Positions 35,530-48,348 of a DNA stretch of 64,000 nucleotides are shown here, one piece after another. Below the pieces are notes generated by a model, which was not told the origin of the DNA, made no database searches, and saw only the letters and a program-made list of their open reading frames with translations. Numbering within the stretch: the first letter of the stretch is position 1; the number at the start of each line of letters is the position of its first letter. The DNA is from Sinonovacula constricta (taxonomy: Eukaryota; Mollusca; Bivalvia; Cardiida; Solecurtidae): assembly GCA_007844125.1 (NCBI GenBank), contig CM017564.1, positions 17,636,594-17,700,593 on the forward strand. The letters run 5' to 3'. The position numbers were made by a program, and so were the translations under genes.

Positions 35530-36270
35530 TTGATCGCTTGTCAAAATCATCGTTTGTGGGACAATGTGTAAGTGAGAATCAGCATAACGCAGGTAAAGTG
35601 TCAATGAACGCGATGTTATTGGCTAATTCCATGCTAATACACAATGTGTAATATCTATTTTTAGATTTCGCGGAAAGGTGAATTGTCAGTCATATACACA
35701 GCTTCACATATATTCTCCATTGCATAGTGTGTAACGATATCATGATGGATTTTCAACACACATAATGTACAGTGGACAATGAGTGTCAAAACCAATCCAC
35801 ACGCGGACGTACGAATGTGCATATCAGTACCTTTGCATAAGGGAGTATACTTGTAAGCTTTGTTCCGACGTACTTTTAAACAATAAACCTTTGTGAAAAA
35901 AACAATTCTCGAACGATGTTCTTCCGCTCCAATACCCATGGTCGTTCAGTTTATTTTTATTTTGGTCAAAATACCCTTCCGTAGATTTTTTTCCACTATC
36001 ACTTATACAGGTATACAAAGAGTACAGTGCAAACTCGTCGCTTAGTGACTATAGCTTCACTGCTGGCTAATCGTGCACGACTTGCACGGGAGAAGTTAAT
36101 TAGGTATGTTCCGAAAAAAACGATAATTTTATAAGGAAAGCATAAAATTCTTGACGTACCGACTTGATTTTTATACTTATCTAAAGAGGCAATGCTCACA
36201 AACAACTGAATTCACAAAATTCACTTAATTTCCATCAAAACACTTTAGAAATTCATTTTTATTATTTTTT
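35530..36270. other. No supported gene
   Basis: A minus-strand frame with RASRARLASSEAIVTKRR at about 36050-36110 looks protein-like but has no clear splice sites. Nothing else was seen. Confidence 0.4.
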
Positions 36271-36277
36271 TTGTCAG

Positions 36278-36395
36278 AGCACAATTTTCTACGACATAAC
36301 CCCAGAAAAGAACGAAGAGTTACTAATTCATGTCCGAGGAGGTGAAATTTCGGAAGGAAGAATAAACCGTTCAGAGCCCCTCTTCGTCTTCTCGA
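36278..36395 (+). CDS. Candidate internal exon, unidentified
   Basis: A T-rich tract and CAG acceptor precede a 118-base stretch open in one frame (STIFYDITPEKNEELLIHVR, then GGEISEGRINRSEPLFVFS). It ends in a strong donor, CGA|GTAAGT. Entry is phase 0 and exit phase 1. No partner exon was found. The minus strand is also open over most of it (next entry), so at most one of the two is likely to be real. Confidence 0.35.
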
Positions 36396-36594
36396 GTAAG
36401 TCTCTCATTTTCAAATCATTTTTGTAAGTAATAGCTAGCCTATGAGCGCCGATAATTCGCTCAATTAGCGCATTCAATCTACGACTGCTAAGTACTTATA
36501 TTTATAATTATATTTTACATATATTTAGTTTGAAATGCTCCAATTCTTTGTTGTTTAAACACGCTTCGGTGATTTCTTGATCCTTTTCCGCCAT
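36330..36594 (-). pseudogene. Candidate two-part coding region starting at an ATGGCGGA context
   Basis: On the minus strand AAAGATGGCGGAAAAGG opens a frame, MAEKDQEITEACLNNKELEH, closed after 28 residues. After an AT-rich gap of about 40 bases another frame gives SSRRLNALIERIIGAHRLAI and LEKTKRGSERFILPSEISPP to a TGA near 36330. The gap is too short for a normal intron and the phases do not match simply, so it may be a decayed gene or AT-rich insertion damage. Family unknown. Confidence 0.3.
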
Positions 36595-36718
36595 CTTTTT
36601 TTAATTAGTCCCCAGAGGGTCAGCGGCGTGTAGCCTCCCTTTTAAATCAATGGAAGTAACCGTGTTATCGGAAAACCCAATAGGCAATGAAGTCCACAGC
36701 CAATTCGATAAGATACAT

Positions 36719-36872
36719 GGTTGACAACACAGGGCACACACGGTGGAGATATATGGTTGACAACACAGGGCACACACGTTGCGGAGATAAATGGTTGACA
36801 ACACAGGACACACACGTTGTGGAGATAAATGGTTGACAACACAGGGCACACACGTTGTCGAGATACATGGTC
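36719..36872. repeat. 36-38 bp tandem repeat, four copies
   Basis: Units of ggttgacaacacagggcaca plus cacgttgtggagataaat. The Cys-rich minus-strand frames (CALCCQ repeats) come from the repeat and are not a gene. Confidence 0.95.
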
Positions 36873-37272
36873 CAGCGACAAAACTACTATGTGTGTATTT
36901 GTGTACCGAAGAAAAAACACTTATCTTTAACTAAATTGTTAAGCAAAATTATAATAATCACAAGTGCAAAGGGATCCGCTCTAGCTTTAAATAAACCGAC
37001 TAACGAGTCATTAAATTACCGTCTATTCAAATTGTATCTTCAAAACGCCGCACCAAATCAAAATGCATTAACAATTACTTACTTACGATCCTTTATCATG
37101 CACTCTGTATGAGGTAAACCAAATAATCTTAACCAGTGTTTATTTATAAAAGCATATCAATAGGCCTGACTTAAATAACATAATAATGATAAGCTCCGTA
37201 TAAAGGGCAACCTAACACAAAACTACAAAGTTTATGAGGTTGAATGTGCATTATCTTTACAAATTATAGCGT

Positions 37273-37304
37273 AGTTGTTGTTGTTGTTGCTGTTGTTGTT
37301 GTTT
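37273..37304. repeat. (GTT)n microsatellite
   Basis: Ten GTT units with one GCT. Confidence 0.9.
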
Positions 37305-38427
37305 TCATTACGCTATCTCGGCTATTTCTTGTTTATAGCAATGTAATTTACTTCACTTGAAATATCCTGCTTAATATCTCTATTCAGAGTAAGTTTAAGG
37401 AAAACGTCTGCCTTTTTTCCGACTGATCCTTTCAATTCGGTAACTTTTGTTAGTTTGTTCTTTGCGTGCAATTGCGTCTGAAGGTCATTGTCATATAAAT
37501 TGTTTCATATTAGCCGGTGACTTTGTCGGTTGGTAGTTCATTAGTATGGAGTGTACGTTATATCAAAACCACTCAACAACGACAGCGTGTTGAGGCGCAG
37601 AAAACGCAATGACACGGGATGTTTTATAGTGAAGAAACTCATGATTAATGCCCAATAATACATTACCGGACCTTCGTGTCTCGGCAAATATCGACTAATT
37701 TCGGCTAATAATCCCGAAGTCGCTAGAGCTTTATTCAGACAGTTTTCATAATAACTGTTTTAGGCAATTTTATCACGTGGAGGAGTGTTTCCTACTTTGA
37801 TGTAATTATTTGACCAATATAGCGGCTCGCATACGAAACAATCCTGGTCGGCGGACCAAAAAGTAGTCGCCAGAGACAGGGAGGAGATATTTTACAGAAC
37901 ACAGTTACGTGTATGCGATGTTGTAAAGTAGAATATTTTGTTGTAAAATCTATACCCTATGTGTCTTTTGCATTGTTCAGTGTTGCTGTCGACTGTATGT
38001 CACAATATTTGTGATATTTAAATCAACCTACACAGGCTAGATGATTTACTATATTTTCCTTTCTTCAAAAGAACTTAAAAATTTGAGATACTGTATAATC
38101 ATTTAACAAAACAAATCTGACAATTTAAATTCTGATCAATATTTTGTTAATAAAGTTATAGAATGAACTATCCATGGTAAAATCACCTTTATTTGTTCGC
38201 TCATCTTCTTAAATGTTGTGGTTATTGAACATATTTTTAATTATTAGTACTTCTGTTAGTATTAGTTCAGTTTCCTGAAATTTAGTAAGCGCATATGACA
38301 ATTTAAAATAATCATGCAGGAGATCGATCAAAGTACACTGTTAACGTATATATTTGAAACATCTTGAATTATAGGGGACAAGCATAGCCTTGTTTTATAT
38401 ATAAGGTATTGTCTGTTTTTTTATTCA
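37305..38427. other. No supported gene; CpG-richer patch
   Basis: Sequence at about 37640-37900 is richer in CpG than its surroundings and has a CCAAT box (gaccaatatagcgg), so it may be regulatory. A partial CCGACTGACCG repeat is at about 37415-37460. No exon could be supported. Confidence 0.35.
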
Positions 38428-38438
38428 TTTTCCTGCGC

Positions 38439-38705
38439 AGGTGGTAGAGCGTCGGCTTGCGGATCGGGAGGTCGTGGGTTCGAACCCCGGCCGGGTCTAA
38501 CCAAAGACTTTAAAGTTGGTAGTAGTGGCTTCCCTCCTAACGCTCGGGGCTAAGGGGACAGCATTACGCCTGACTCGTCGGTGTCAGTATAATGGACCGG
38601 CCGGGTTCAGTCCCTGGGCACCTTATAAGTGCCCCTGTGCTATAATGATAGAAATGTCGCTGCGCAGTATCGGCAAAAATGCCGGCTAATCCCTATCCCT
38701 ATCCC
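38439..38705 (+). mobile_element. tRNA-derived SINE with 11-bp target duplication
   Basis: The head is tRNA-like with an A box (GGTGGTAGAGCGTCGG) and a perfect B box (GGTTCGAACCCC), the internal promoter for RNA polymerase III. A body with accttataagtgc and related pieces follows, and a tail of (TATCCC)n-type repeats. TTTTCCTGCGC occurs immediately before (38428-38438) and after (38706-38716), a clean target-site duplication, so the insertion is full length and fairly recent. It needs LINE enzymes in trans. Family name not assigned. Confidence 0.92.
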
Positions 38706-39264
38706 TTTTCCTGCGCCTGGGCACAACCATCTTCATATATGAATATCTCGAGTTATACATATTTTAAAAGTGTTTAAATTTGGATATTTTTAATAATATT
38801 TATTAGTATAAAATATCCATCAATTTCTTTAGAATATTTATAAGGGTCCGTAATCCTTAAAATACATACGCAATTGTGTTTTAACACTTCATTTGCTGTA
38901 TTTATTTCAAAGGTGGTATTTTTCATATGTTTAAAATGTCACCTAATGGCGGCGTTGGAAGATATATAATATAGAGTGACTTATTTAACATCCTGTCAAT
39001 ATCCTCACTACTTAAATTATTTGAAAGATGTCAGCTTAAATGATGAACGCCTAATATTTAAATATAGGTATATAAACACATCTCTAAAGATTTTAAATTA
39101 ATCATTAACTCAATGCTCATGCTGCATATGCAGGGCAGCAACATAACTATTACTTGTTATAAAAAACTGTTAGCTGTTTCACTTTTACTGGATATTTTTA
39201 TTTACACTGTTTGTTTGAAAGAAAAACCTTCAGGAAGTGCGGGATTGGAGCGCTCCACAAACCA

Positions 39265-39325
39265 GGTGTAAGCACCCCAGTTGGCCCTTTTGCCGACTGA
39301 CCGTTCCAAGGCGGTAACTGATGGT
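39265..39325 (+). repeat. Dispersed repeat copy 3 (CCGACTGACCG family)
   Basis: Contains gtaagcaccccagttggccc and gccgactgaccgttccaagg, close to the copies near 15500 and 32840. Confidence 0.6.
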
Positions 39326-39754
39326 TTTTCTTTTTGTGTGTTATGTCTCGTCTCTGTGTTTTTGTCACATTTACATTTACCTTGTTTGCCTTTGTCTACA
39401 GGTAGATAAAATTTAAATATCTGTGGAAATTTTGATAGGACCTTTTCTTATTTACCCATTTTAAGATCGAAGAAACCTCATCATTATTCATACTCCACAA
39501 TAAAGCTTAGAGGCCGTAGTTATGAGAAGGCTCGATTTTTAAAGCACACACGATTGACACTTCATGACCTTGACTACTCAAGGAAGTTAATCTTGCCGGC
39601 GAAGAAGTACTTGCCGTATAGTGGAAAACTATTCGTCTAAAGATACTAGACGCTTCTGTTTTGTCCTGGCTTGCTTTAAACGTAATCCGTATAAACTGGG
39701 CTATTATTGCGTTATTCATGTGTACATGAAATCGAAGTTGCACTGTTCATGTTG

Positions 39755-40010
39755 TTTGAGGATGAGCCAATAATTTTATTTACTAATGTGTATTAATTTA
39801 TTTTTTGTGCATTCATCAATTTGAAAAAAAATATTGCATTCTGAAAATATGAATTTCAAGAGCTTTCCCCTGGTGTATAGGTTTTAATTTTTGGACCACA
39901 AATGAAGAAATTACAAGAAAATAAAATTTAAGCTTCTATACAGTTCATCTGAAAATCCCTTGAAGTTGTCCTCAAAGATGGCTACTAAAATATGGCATCT
40001 TCACTGATTT
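39755..40010 (-). repeat. Dispersed 250-bp repeat, inverted relative to 61.3-61.5 kb
   Basis: Begins gatgagccaataatttt and contains ggaccacaaatgaagaa and the reverse complement of aaagctcttcc-type sequence. The same sequence in the opposite direction is at about 61300-61526. No coding content. Confidence 0.65.
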
Positions 40011-40247
40011 GGGACTATCTATAACAATTCATTATGATAATTGCAATAGCATATTATAGCTGTGTTTATATGAGCCACCGAAAACTGCACTAATTGTTAA
40101 AGGATTTTTCCAGTAGTTTGCCTATATCTAATATATGAAAAACTATTTTATCTCTGTTAGGTGTTATTTATAATGATTACTGCAGAAAAATAAATCATTC
40201 TTCAGTCTAAGCGTTGATGATTTTCAACCGTGTCTCAATTTTAGGGC

Positions 40248-42233
40248 TGTACAACTCGTTAATGAGTACTTGTTAAATGTTCTTTCTTTTCAAATCTATA
40301 AATAAGAACAATTGCATTCCTGCTAACGATAGACATCGACGTACAAGCGTATGGCGTGGATGAGCTAAACATAAGTGGTTTTGTAAGTTTAAAAAAAAAA
40401 GCTTTCGGTTCCGCGTAGCGCAGATAGGAAATACATGTTTGCAATGACGAATGTGGCGTTGTGGTTTACTTGTCAGACAGGTAGGACATCAATAAACAGC
40501 ATTTTGCAAGCTCTTTTCTAGCAACAATGTAAAGTATAAAAATACTTCCTTAGCAAAATTTCTTCCCTGTGCCCTTTTTTTATTTGCAACTTGATACTTA
40601 ATTCTTAAGCCCTGTGTTATTGCTAAAATCTAGTAGGGAAAAATCCTTCGAAAACAATTCTTCCTGTTCATTTTAGCAAAGGAGGACAAACACTCTCCCG
40701 GATACATCCCCTCCTTTAACTTTTCTACATTTTGCAATGTTTATTTGATTCGCACTGTTAAGTTTAGTAAATACATTGATAATAATATCGGATTTTTTTC
40801 TTATAAAATTCCATTTTCAAGATATTTTTACAGTAATTAATTTATAGAATGATTTTGTCTTTTTATTTGTTGTTGTTTTTGTGTTGCCTTAAATGTTTTA
40901 CCAATAATTTGTCTTGTGGGAACATACATGTCAGTTTTAATGAGTACAAACAATATCGATTTTGGATGAGAATTATGGGATATAATCATCAAATTAAGGC
41001 GTATTCCTTATCTTGAGCCTGTATTAATTTACTGTTTTTGTTATATTTGTTACATTATTACATGTATAGTCATAGTGTGATAATCTGTTCATTATTAGTT
41101 GAGGAAGGCCTCAGACATATGTCTGACAAAAATAGGAAAAGCCAGCTGGCGCACAGCCATCGACCCAACAGAGACGTGAACTCATGGATAAGAAGTTACA
41201 AGTCGGTCACTCTAACCTCTTGGCAACAGGTGCTACATGCATACCTTAACAAATACTTTGTATAACGACTTATAAGGTGACATATTAAGCTTAATTTTAG
41301 GTCACATTCGTAAAACAGTATGTACCAACTGTACAAACATAATATTTAAATGGTAGTTAATTTATCATGGCATTAACTAATGACAAATGAAACAAACAAA
41401 TTACGTCACATATCATTTAATCACGTATAGAATACAAAAAGTAAACAATGCGTAATAAAATAAACACACTGTCAAAACTTGAGATCGGGCGAGTAAGTTT
41501 TCGAAGGTTTGTCGCTCGACTGGCGACCGATTTCTCAGCTTGGTATTCCAAATAACTATTTTTAGAAAGTGAAACTTCCAAAAATATCTAGCTGTAAAAG
41601 ACATTGCATTCATGCCATTTTATGATGTTTTATGATTTTGTAATATGTCATTGGACCATGTGCACTTCTATGTCAATCTCAATTTCTCGTTAATTTGTGT
41701 AAGCATGAAACTGTAATGGAAACTGCCAAGGTGATCGAATGAGATCATGTGCTGTTACTCAGATGGTTTCGACTATGTTCCGCTCTCTGCAAAAATGGTT
41801 TCACTTAAGTGGACACCAGGGACACAACCAGGAAAAAGAAGGCTAGGAGTGATGAATGTAAGAAGGATGTGGTTTAAAAAATTGTTGTTTATTGCAGATA
41901 ATAAATTTTTAAAAAGTGCAACATTGTTGTTATTTCAAGGGAGAAAGTTCAGCCATGTAAAATGTGTTTTGGTCCTGTATAATTTCTAATTATACTGGCC
42001 CGGATGGCAAGCACTTTTGTGCTAATTTCAAAGACTGGTGGATGCAACACTGTGAATTATTATGTTGTATATTAAGCATAACAGAATATATGTCTTTAAC
42101 AGCAACTGCATGGTAACTTAAGATAAGAAACCACTGGCGCTAAATCAATAATTTCTAATCCATATATTAATCTTTTTCAAATTAAATAGACTAGTAGGTT
42201 TATTATCTTATAGGTCTTGTTTTTTATATTTTT
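40248..42233. repeat. 2-kb segment, copy A
   Basis: A non-coding segment of about 1985 bp repeated with roughly 1-2% differences at 42846-44830. Both copies hold the same three small open frames (75, 66 and 80 codons), which have no recognised motif and are not convincing genes. Near 41100-41240 the minus strand has a tRNA-like SINE head. Confidence 0.95.
41100..41245 (-). mobile_element. SINE-like tRNA-derived fragment (also at 43696-43841)
   Basis: On the minus strand ttgccaagaggttagagtga followed 35 bases later by gagttcacgtct resembles an A box and a weak B box. It continues into a body ending in the perfect palindrome CAGACATATGTCTG. It is duplicated with the surrounding 2-kb segment. 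No target duplication was found, so it may be partial. Confidence 0.4.
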
Positions 42234-42490
42234 TGTTAAATAACTATTCCTAATTACGTTTTGATGTTCCTATATTCACTATTATGCATAAGCAATCATA
42301 CTCATTTAACAAGATAAAATTGTATGTACATGTTGCACTCAGATGCATCTTTAAATGGTTAAAAAGTTTTAAAAAAGGTAAAAAAAGAGTTATCTGCACA
42401 AGAATGTGCAATAAATGGGCAATAACTCCAGAATGTACAATGCTGTCTGTTCCCGATGAAAAACAGAGATAAAATCCGCACAAGAACTGC

Positions 42491-42845
42491 TAACAGATGG
42501 ACGTACAGGTGGACATACAGACAGGTGAGATGTTCCAGACAATAAGATGACCCTTCAGATGGACCTACAGGTGGACATACAGACAGATGACATGTTCCAG
42601 ACCATAACATGATCCTTCAGATGGACCTACAGGTGGACATACAGACAGGTGACATGTTCCAGACCATAACAGACCCTTCAGATGGACCTACAGGTGGACA
42701 TAGAGACAGGTGACATGTTCCACACCATAACATGATCCTTCAGATGGACCTACAGGTGGACATACAGACAGGTGACATGTTCCAGACCATAACATGACCC
42801 TTCAGATGGACCTACAGGTGGGCATACAGACAGATGACATGTTCT
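42491..42845. repeat. 62-bp minisatellite, short array
   Basis: About 5.7 units of cagatggacctacaggtgga / catacagacaggtgacatgt / tccagaccataacatgaccc / tt. It stops where the second copy of the 2-kb segment begins. Confidence 0.97.
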
Positions 42846-44830
42846 GTAAAACTCGTTAATCAACACTTGTTAAATGTTCTTTCTTTTCAAATCTATAAAT
42901 AAGAACAATTGCGATTCCTGCTAACGATAGACATCGACGTACAAGCGTATGGCGTGGATGAGCTAAACACAAGTGGTTTTGTAAGTTTAAAAAAAGCTTT
43001 CGGTTCCGCGTAGCGCAGATAGGAAATACATGTTTGCAATGACGAATGTGGCGTTGTGGTTTACTTGTCAGACAGGTAGGACATCAATAAACAACATTTT
43101 GCAAGCTCTTTTCAGGCAACAATGTAAAGTATAAAAATACTTCCTTAGCAAAATTTCTTCCCTGTGCCCTTTTTTTATTTGCAACTTGATACTTAAATCT
43201 TAAGCCCTGTGTTATTGCTAAAATCTAGTAGGGAAAAATCCTTCGAAAACAATTCTTCCTGTTCATTTTAGCAAAGGAGGACAAACACTCTCCCGGATAC
43301 ATCCCCTCCTTTAACTTTTCTACATTTTTGCAATGTTTATTTGATTCGCACTGTTAAGTTTAGTAAATACATTGATAATAATATCGGATTTTTTTCTTAT
43401 AAAATTCCATTTTCAAGATATTTTTACAGTAATTAATTTATAGAATGATTTTGTCTTTTTATTTGTTGTTGTTTTTGTGTTGCCTTAAATGTTTTACCAA
43501 TAATTTGTCTTGTGGGAACATACATGTCAGTTTTAATGAGTACAAACAATATCGATTTTGGATGAGAATTATGGGATATAATCATCAAATTAAGGCGTAT
43601 TCCTTATCTTGAGCCTGTATTAATTTACTGATTTTGTTATATTTGTTACATTATTACATGTATAGTCATAGTGTGATAATCTGTTCATTATTAGTTGAGG
43701 AATGCCTCAGACATATGTCTGACAAAAATAGGAAAAGCCAACTGGCGCACAGCCATCGACCCAACAGAGACGTGAACCCATGGATAAGAAGTTACAAGTC
43801 GGTCACTCTAACCTCTTGGCAACAGGTGCTACATGCATACCTTAACAAATACTTTATATAACGACTTATAAGGTGACATATTAAGCTTAATTTTAGGTCA
43901 CATTCGTAAAACAGTATGTACCAACTGTACAAACATAATATTTAAATGGTAGTTAATTTATCATGGCATTAACTAATGACAAATGAAACAAACAAATTAC
44001 GTCACATATCATTTAATCACGTATAGAATACAAAAAGTAAACAATGCGTAATAAAATAAACACACTGTCAAAACTTGAGATCGGGCGAGTAAGTTTTCGA
44101 AGGTTTGTCGCTCGACTGGCGACCGATTTCTCAGCTTGGTATTCCAAATAACTATTTTTAGAAAGTGAAACTTCCAAAAATATCTAGCTGTAAAAGACAT
44201 TGCATTCATGCCATTTTATGATGTTTTATGATTTTGTAATATGTCATTGGACCATGTGCACTTCTATGTCAATCTCAATTTCTCGTTAATTTGTGTAAGC
44301 ATGAAACTGTAATGGAAACTGCCAAGGTGATCGAATGAGATCATGTGCTGTTATTCAGATGGTTTCGACTATGTTCCGCTCTCTGCAAAAATGGTTTCAC
44401 TTAAGTGGACACCAGGGACACAACCAGGAAAAAGAAGGCTAGGAGTGATGAATGTAAGAAGGATGTGGTTTAAAAAATTGTTGTTTATTGCAGATAATAA
44501 ATTTTTAAAAAGTGCAACATTGTTGTTATTTCAAGGGAGAAAGTTCAGCCATGTAAAATGTGTTTTGGTCCTGTATAATTTCTAATTATACTGGCCCGGA
44601 TGGCAAGCACTTTTGTGCTAATTTCAAAGACTGGTGGATGCAACACTGTGAATTATTATGTTGTATATTAAGCATAACAGAATATATGTCTTTAACAGCA
44701 ACTGCATGGTAACTTAAGATAAGAAACCACTGGCGCTAAATCAATAATTTCTAATCCATATATTAATCTTTTTCAAATTAAATAGACTAGTAGGTTTATT
44801 ATCTTATAGGTCTTGTTTTTTATATTTTTT
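42846..44830. repeat. 2-kb segment, copy A'
   Basis: Second copy of 40248-42233. The left edge abuts gacatgttc of a minisatellite unit, and the right edge runs into tatattcatacagacag, inside another unit. It is therefore embedded between two parts of one 62-bp array. Confidence 0.95.
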
Positions 44831-44837
44831 ATATTCA

Positions 44838-47800
44838 TACAGACAGATGACATGTTCCACACCATAACATGACCCTTCAGATGGACCTACAGGTGGACAT
44901 AGAGACAGGTGACATGTTCTAGACCATAACATGATCCTTCAGATGGACCTACAGGTGGACATACAGACAGATGACATGTTCCACACCATAACATGACCCT
45001 TCAGATGGACCTACAGGTGGACATACAGACAGGTGACATGTTCCAGACCATAACATGACCCTTCAGATGGACCTACAGGTGGACATACAGACAGATGACA
45101 TGTTCTAGACCATAACAGACCCTTCAGATGGACCTACAGGTGGACATACAGACAGGTGACATGTTCCAAACCATAACATGACCCTTCAGATGGACCTACA
45201 GGTGAACATACAGACAGATGACATGTTCCAGACCATAACATGACCCTTCAGATGGACCTACAGGTAGACATACAGATAGATGACATGTTCCAGACCATAA
45301 CATGACCCTTCAGATGGACCTACAGGTGGACATACAGACAGATGACATGTTCCACACCATAACATGACCCTTCAGATGGACCTACAGGTGGACATACAGA
45401 CAGGTGACATGTTCCAGACCATAACATGACCCTTCAGATGGACCTACAGGTGGACATACAGACAGATGACATGTTCCAGACCATAACAGACCCTTCAGAT
45501 GGACCTACAGGTGGACATACAGACAGATGACATGTTCCAAACCATAACATGACCCTTCAGATGGACATACAGGTGGACATACAGACAGGTGACATGTTCT
45601 AGACCATAACATGATCCTTCAGATGGACCTACAGGTGGACATACAGACAGATGACATGTTCCACACCATAACATGACCCTTCAGATGGACCTACAGGTGG
45701 ACATACAGACAGGTGACATGTTCCACACCATAAGATGACCCTTCAGATGGACCTACAGGTGGACATACAGACAGGTGACATGTTCCACACCATAAGATGA
45801 CCCTTCAGATGGACCTACAGGTGGACATACAGACAGGTGACATGTTCTAGACCATAACATGACCCTTCAGATGGACCTACAGGTGGACATACAGACAGGT
45901 GACATGTTCCAAACCATAACATGACCCTTCAGATGGACCTACAGGTGGACATACAGACAGGTGACATGTTCCAGACCATAACATGACCCTTCAGATGGAC
46001 CTACAGGTGGACATACAGACAGGTGGCATGTTCCAGACCATAACATGACCCTTCAGATGGACCTACAGGTGGACATAGAGACAGGTGACATGTTCTAGAC
46101 CATAACATGACCCTTCAGATGGACCTACAGGTGGACATACAGACAGGTGACATGTTCCACACCATAACATGACCCTTCAGATGGACCTACAGGTGGACAT
46201 ACAGACAGGTGACATGTTCCAGACTATAACATGACCCTTCAGATGGACCTACAGGTGGACATAGAGACAGATGACATGTTCCACACCATAACATGACCCT
46301 TCAGATGGACCTACAGGTGGACATAGAGACAGGTGACATGTTCTAGACCATAACATGACCCTTCAGATGGACCTACAGGTGGACATACAGACAGGTGACA
46401 TGTTCAAGACCATAACAGACCCTTCAGATGGACCTACAGGTGGACATACAGACAGATGACATGTTCCAGACCATAACAGACCCTTCAGATGGACCTACAG
46501 GTGGACATACAGACAGGTGACATGTTCCAGACCATAACAGACCCTTCAGATGGACCTACAGGTGGACATACAGACAGGTGACATTTTACAGACCATAACA
46601 TGACCCTTCAGATGGACCTACAGGTGGACATACAGAGAGATGACATGTTCCACACCATAACATGACCCTTCAGATGGACCTACAGGTGGACATACAGACA
46701 GATGACATGTTCCAGACCATAACATGACCCTTCAGATGGAACTACAGGTGGACATAGAGACAGGTGACATGTTCCAGACCATAACATGACCCCTTCAGAT
46801 GGACCTACAGGTGGACATAGAGACAGGTGACATGTTCTAGACCATAACATGACCCTTCAGATGGACCTACAGGTGGACATACAGACAGGTGACATGTTCC
46901 AGACCATAACATGACCCTTCAGATGGACCTACAGGTGAACATACAGACAGGTGACATGTTCCAGACCATAACATGACCCTTCAGATGGACCTACAGGTGA
47001 ACATACAGACAGGTGACATGTTCTAGACCATAACATGACCCTTCAGATGGACCTACAGGTGGACATACAGACAGGTGACATGTTCCAGACCATAACATGA
47101 CCCTTCAGATGGACCTACAGGTGAACATACAGACAGGTGACATGTTCCAGACCATAACATGACCCTTCAGATGGACCTATAGGTGGACATACAGACAGGT
47201 GACATGTTCCAGACCATAACATGACCCTTCAGATGGACCTACAGGTGGACATACAGACAGATGACATGTTTCAGACCCAGACATGACCCTTCAGATGGAC
47301 CTACAGGTGGTCATACAGACAGGTGACATGTTCCAGACCATAACATGACCCCTTCAGATGGACCTACAGGTGGTCATACAGACAGGTGACATGTTCCAGA
47401 CCATAACATGACCCTTCAGATGGACCTACAGGTGGACATACAGACAGGTGACATGTTCCAGACCATAACATGACCCTTCAGATGGACCTACAGGTGAACA
47501 TACAGACAGGTGACATGTTCCAGACCATAACATGACCCTTCAGATGGACCTACAGGTGGACATACAGACAGATGACATGTTCCAGACCATAACATGACCC
47601 TTCAGATGGACCTACAGGTGAACATACAGACAGGTGACATGTTCCAAACCATAACATGACCCTTCAGATGGACCTACAGGTGAACATACAGACAGGTGAC
47701 ATGTTCCAAACCATAACATGACCCTTCAGATGGACCTACAGGTGGACATACAGACAGATGACATGTTCCAGACCATAACATGACCCTTCAGATGGACCTA

Positions 47801-48348
47801 CAGGTGAACATACAGACAGGTGACATGTTCCAGACCATAACATGACCCTTCAGATGGACCTACAGGTGAACATACAGACAGGTGACATGTTCCAGACCAT
47901 AACATGACCCTTCAGATGGACCTACAGGTGAACATACAGACAGGTGACATGTTCCAAACCATAACATGACCCTTCAGATGGACCTACAGGTGGACATACA
48001 GATAGATGACATTTTCCAGACCATAACAGACCCTTCACATGGACCTACAGGTGGACATACAGACAGATGACATGTTCCAGACCATAACATGACCCTTCAG
48101 ATGGACCTACAGGTGGGCATACAGACAGATGACATGTTCCAGACCATAACATGACCCTTCAGATGGACCTACAGGTGGACATACAGATAGATGACATTTT
48201 CCAGACCATAACAGACCCTTCACATGGACCTACAGGTGGACATACAGACAGGTGACATGTTCCACACCATAAGATGACCCTTCAGATGGACCTTCAGGTG
48301 GACATACAGACAGGTGACATGTTCCAGACCATAACAGACCCTTAAGAC
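44838..48348. repeat. 62-bp minisatellite, long array (about 57 units)
   Basis: Units differ at a few fixed positions: ACAGGTGA or ACAGATGA; GTTCCAGA, GTTCCACA, GTTCTAGA or GTTCCAAA; GGTGGACATACAG, GGTGAACATACAG or GGTGGACATAGAG; and a 3-base deletion giving AACAGACCC. Each unit has two CAGGTG E-boxes and an inverted repeat CATGTT-N9-AACATG that the 3-base deletion destroys. Unit length is not a multiple of three and no frame is open. Confidence 0.97.

Noticed and set aside
36601..36920. Cys-rich minus-strand open frames (CALCCQ repeats)
   Set aside because: They are three-frame readings of a 36-38 bp tandem repeat with no signal peptide or independent support.
41038..41989. Three small open frames repeated in both 2-kb copies
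   Set aside because: Identity comes from the duplication. None has a known motif or splice context, and one overlaps a SINE-like head on the other strand.
44838..48348. Regularly spaced repeats resembling a CRISPR array
   Set aside because: Units are contiguous 62-bp copies without unique spacers, and the DNA is animal; it is a minisatellite.
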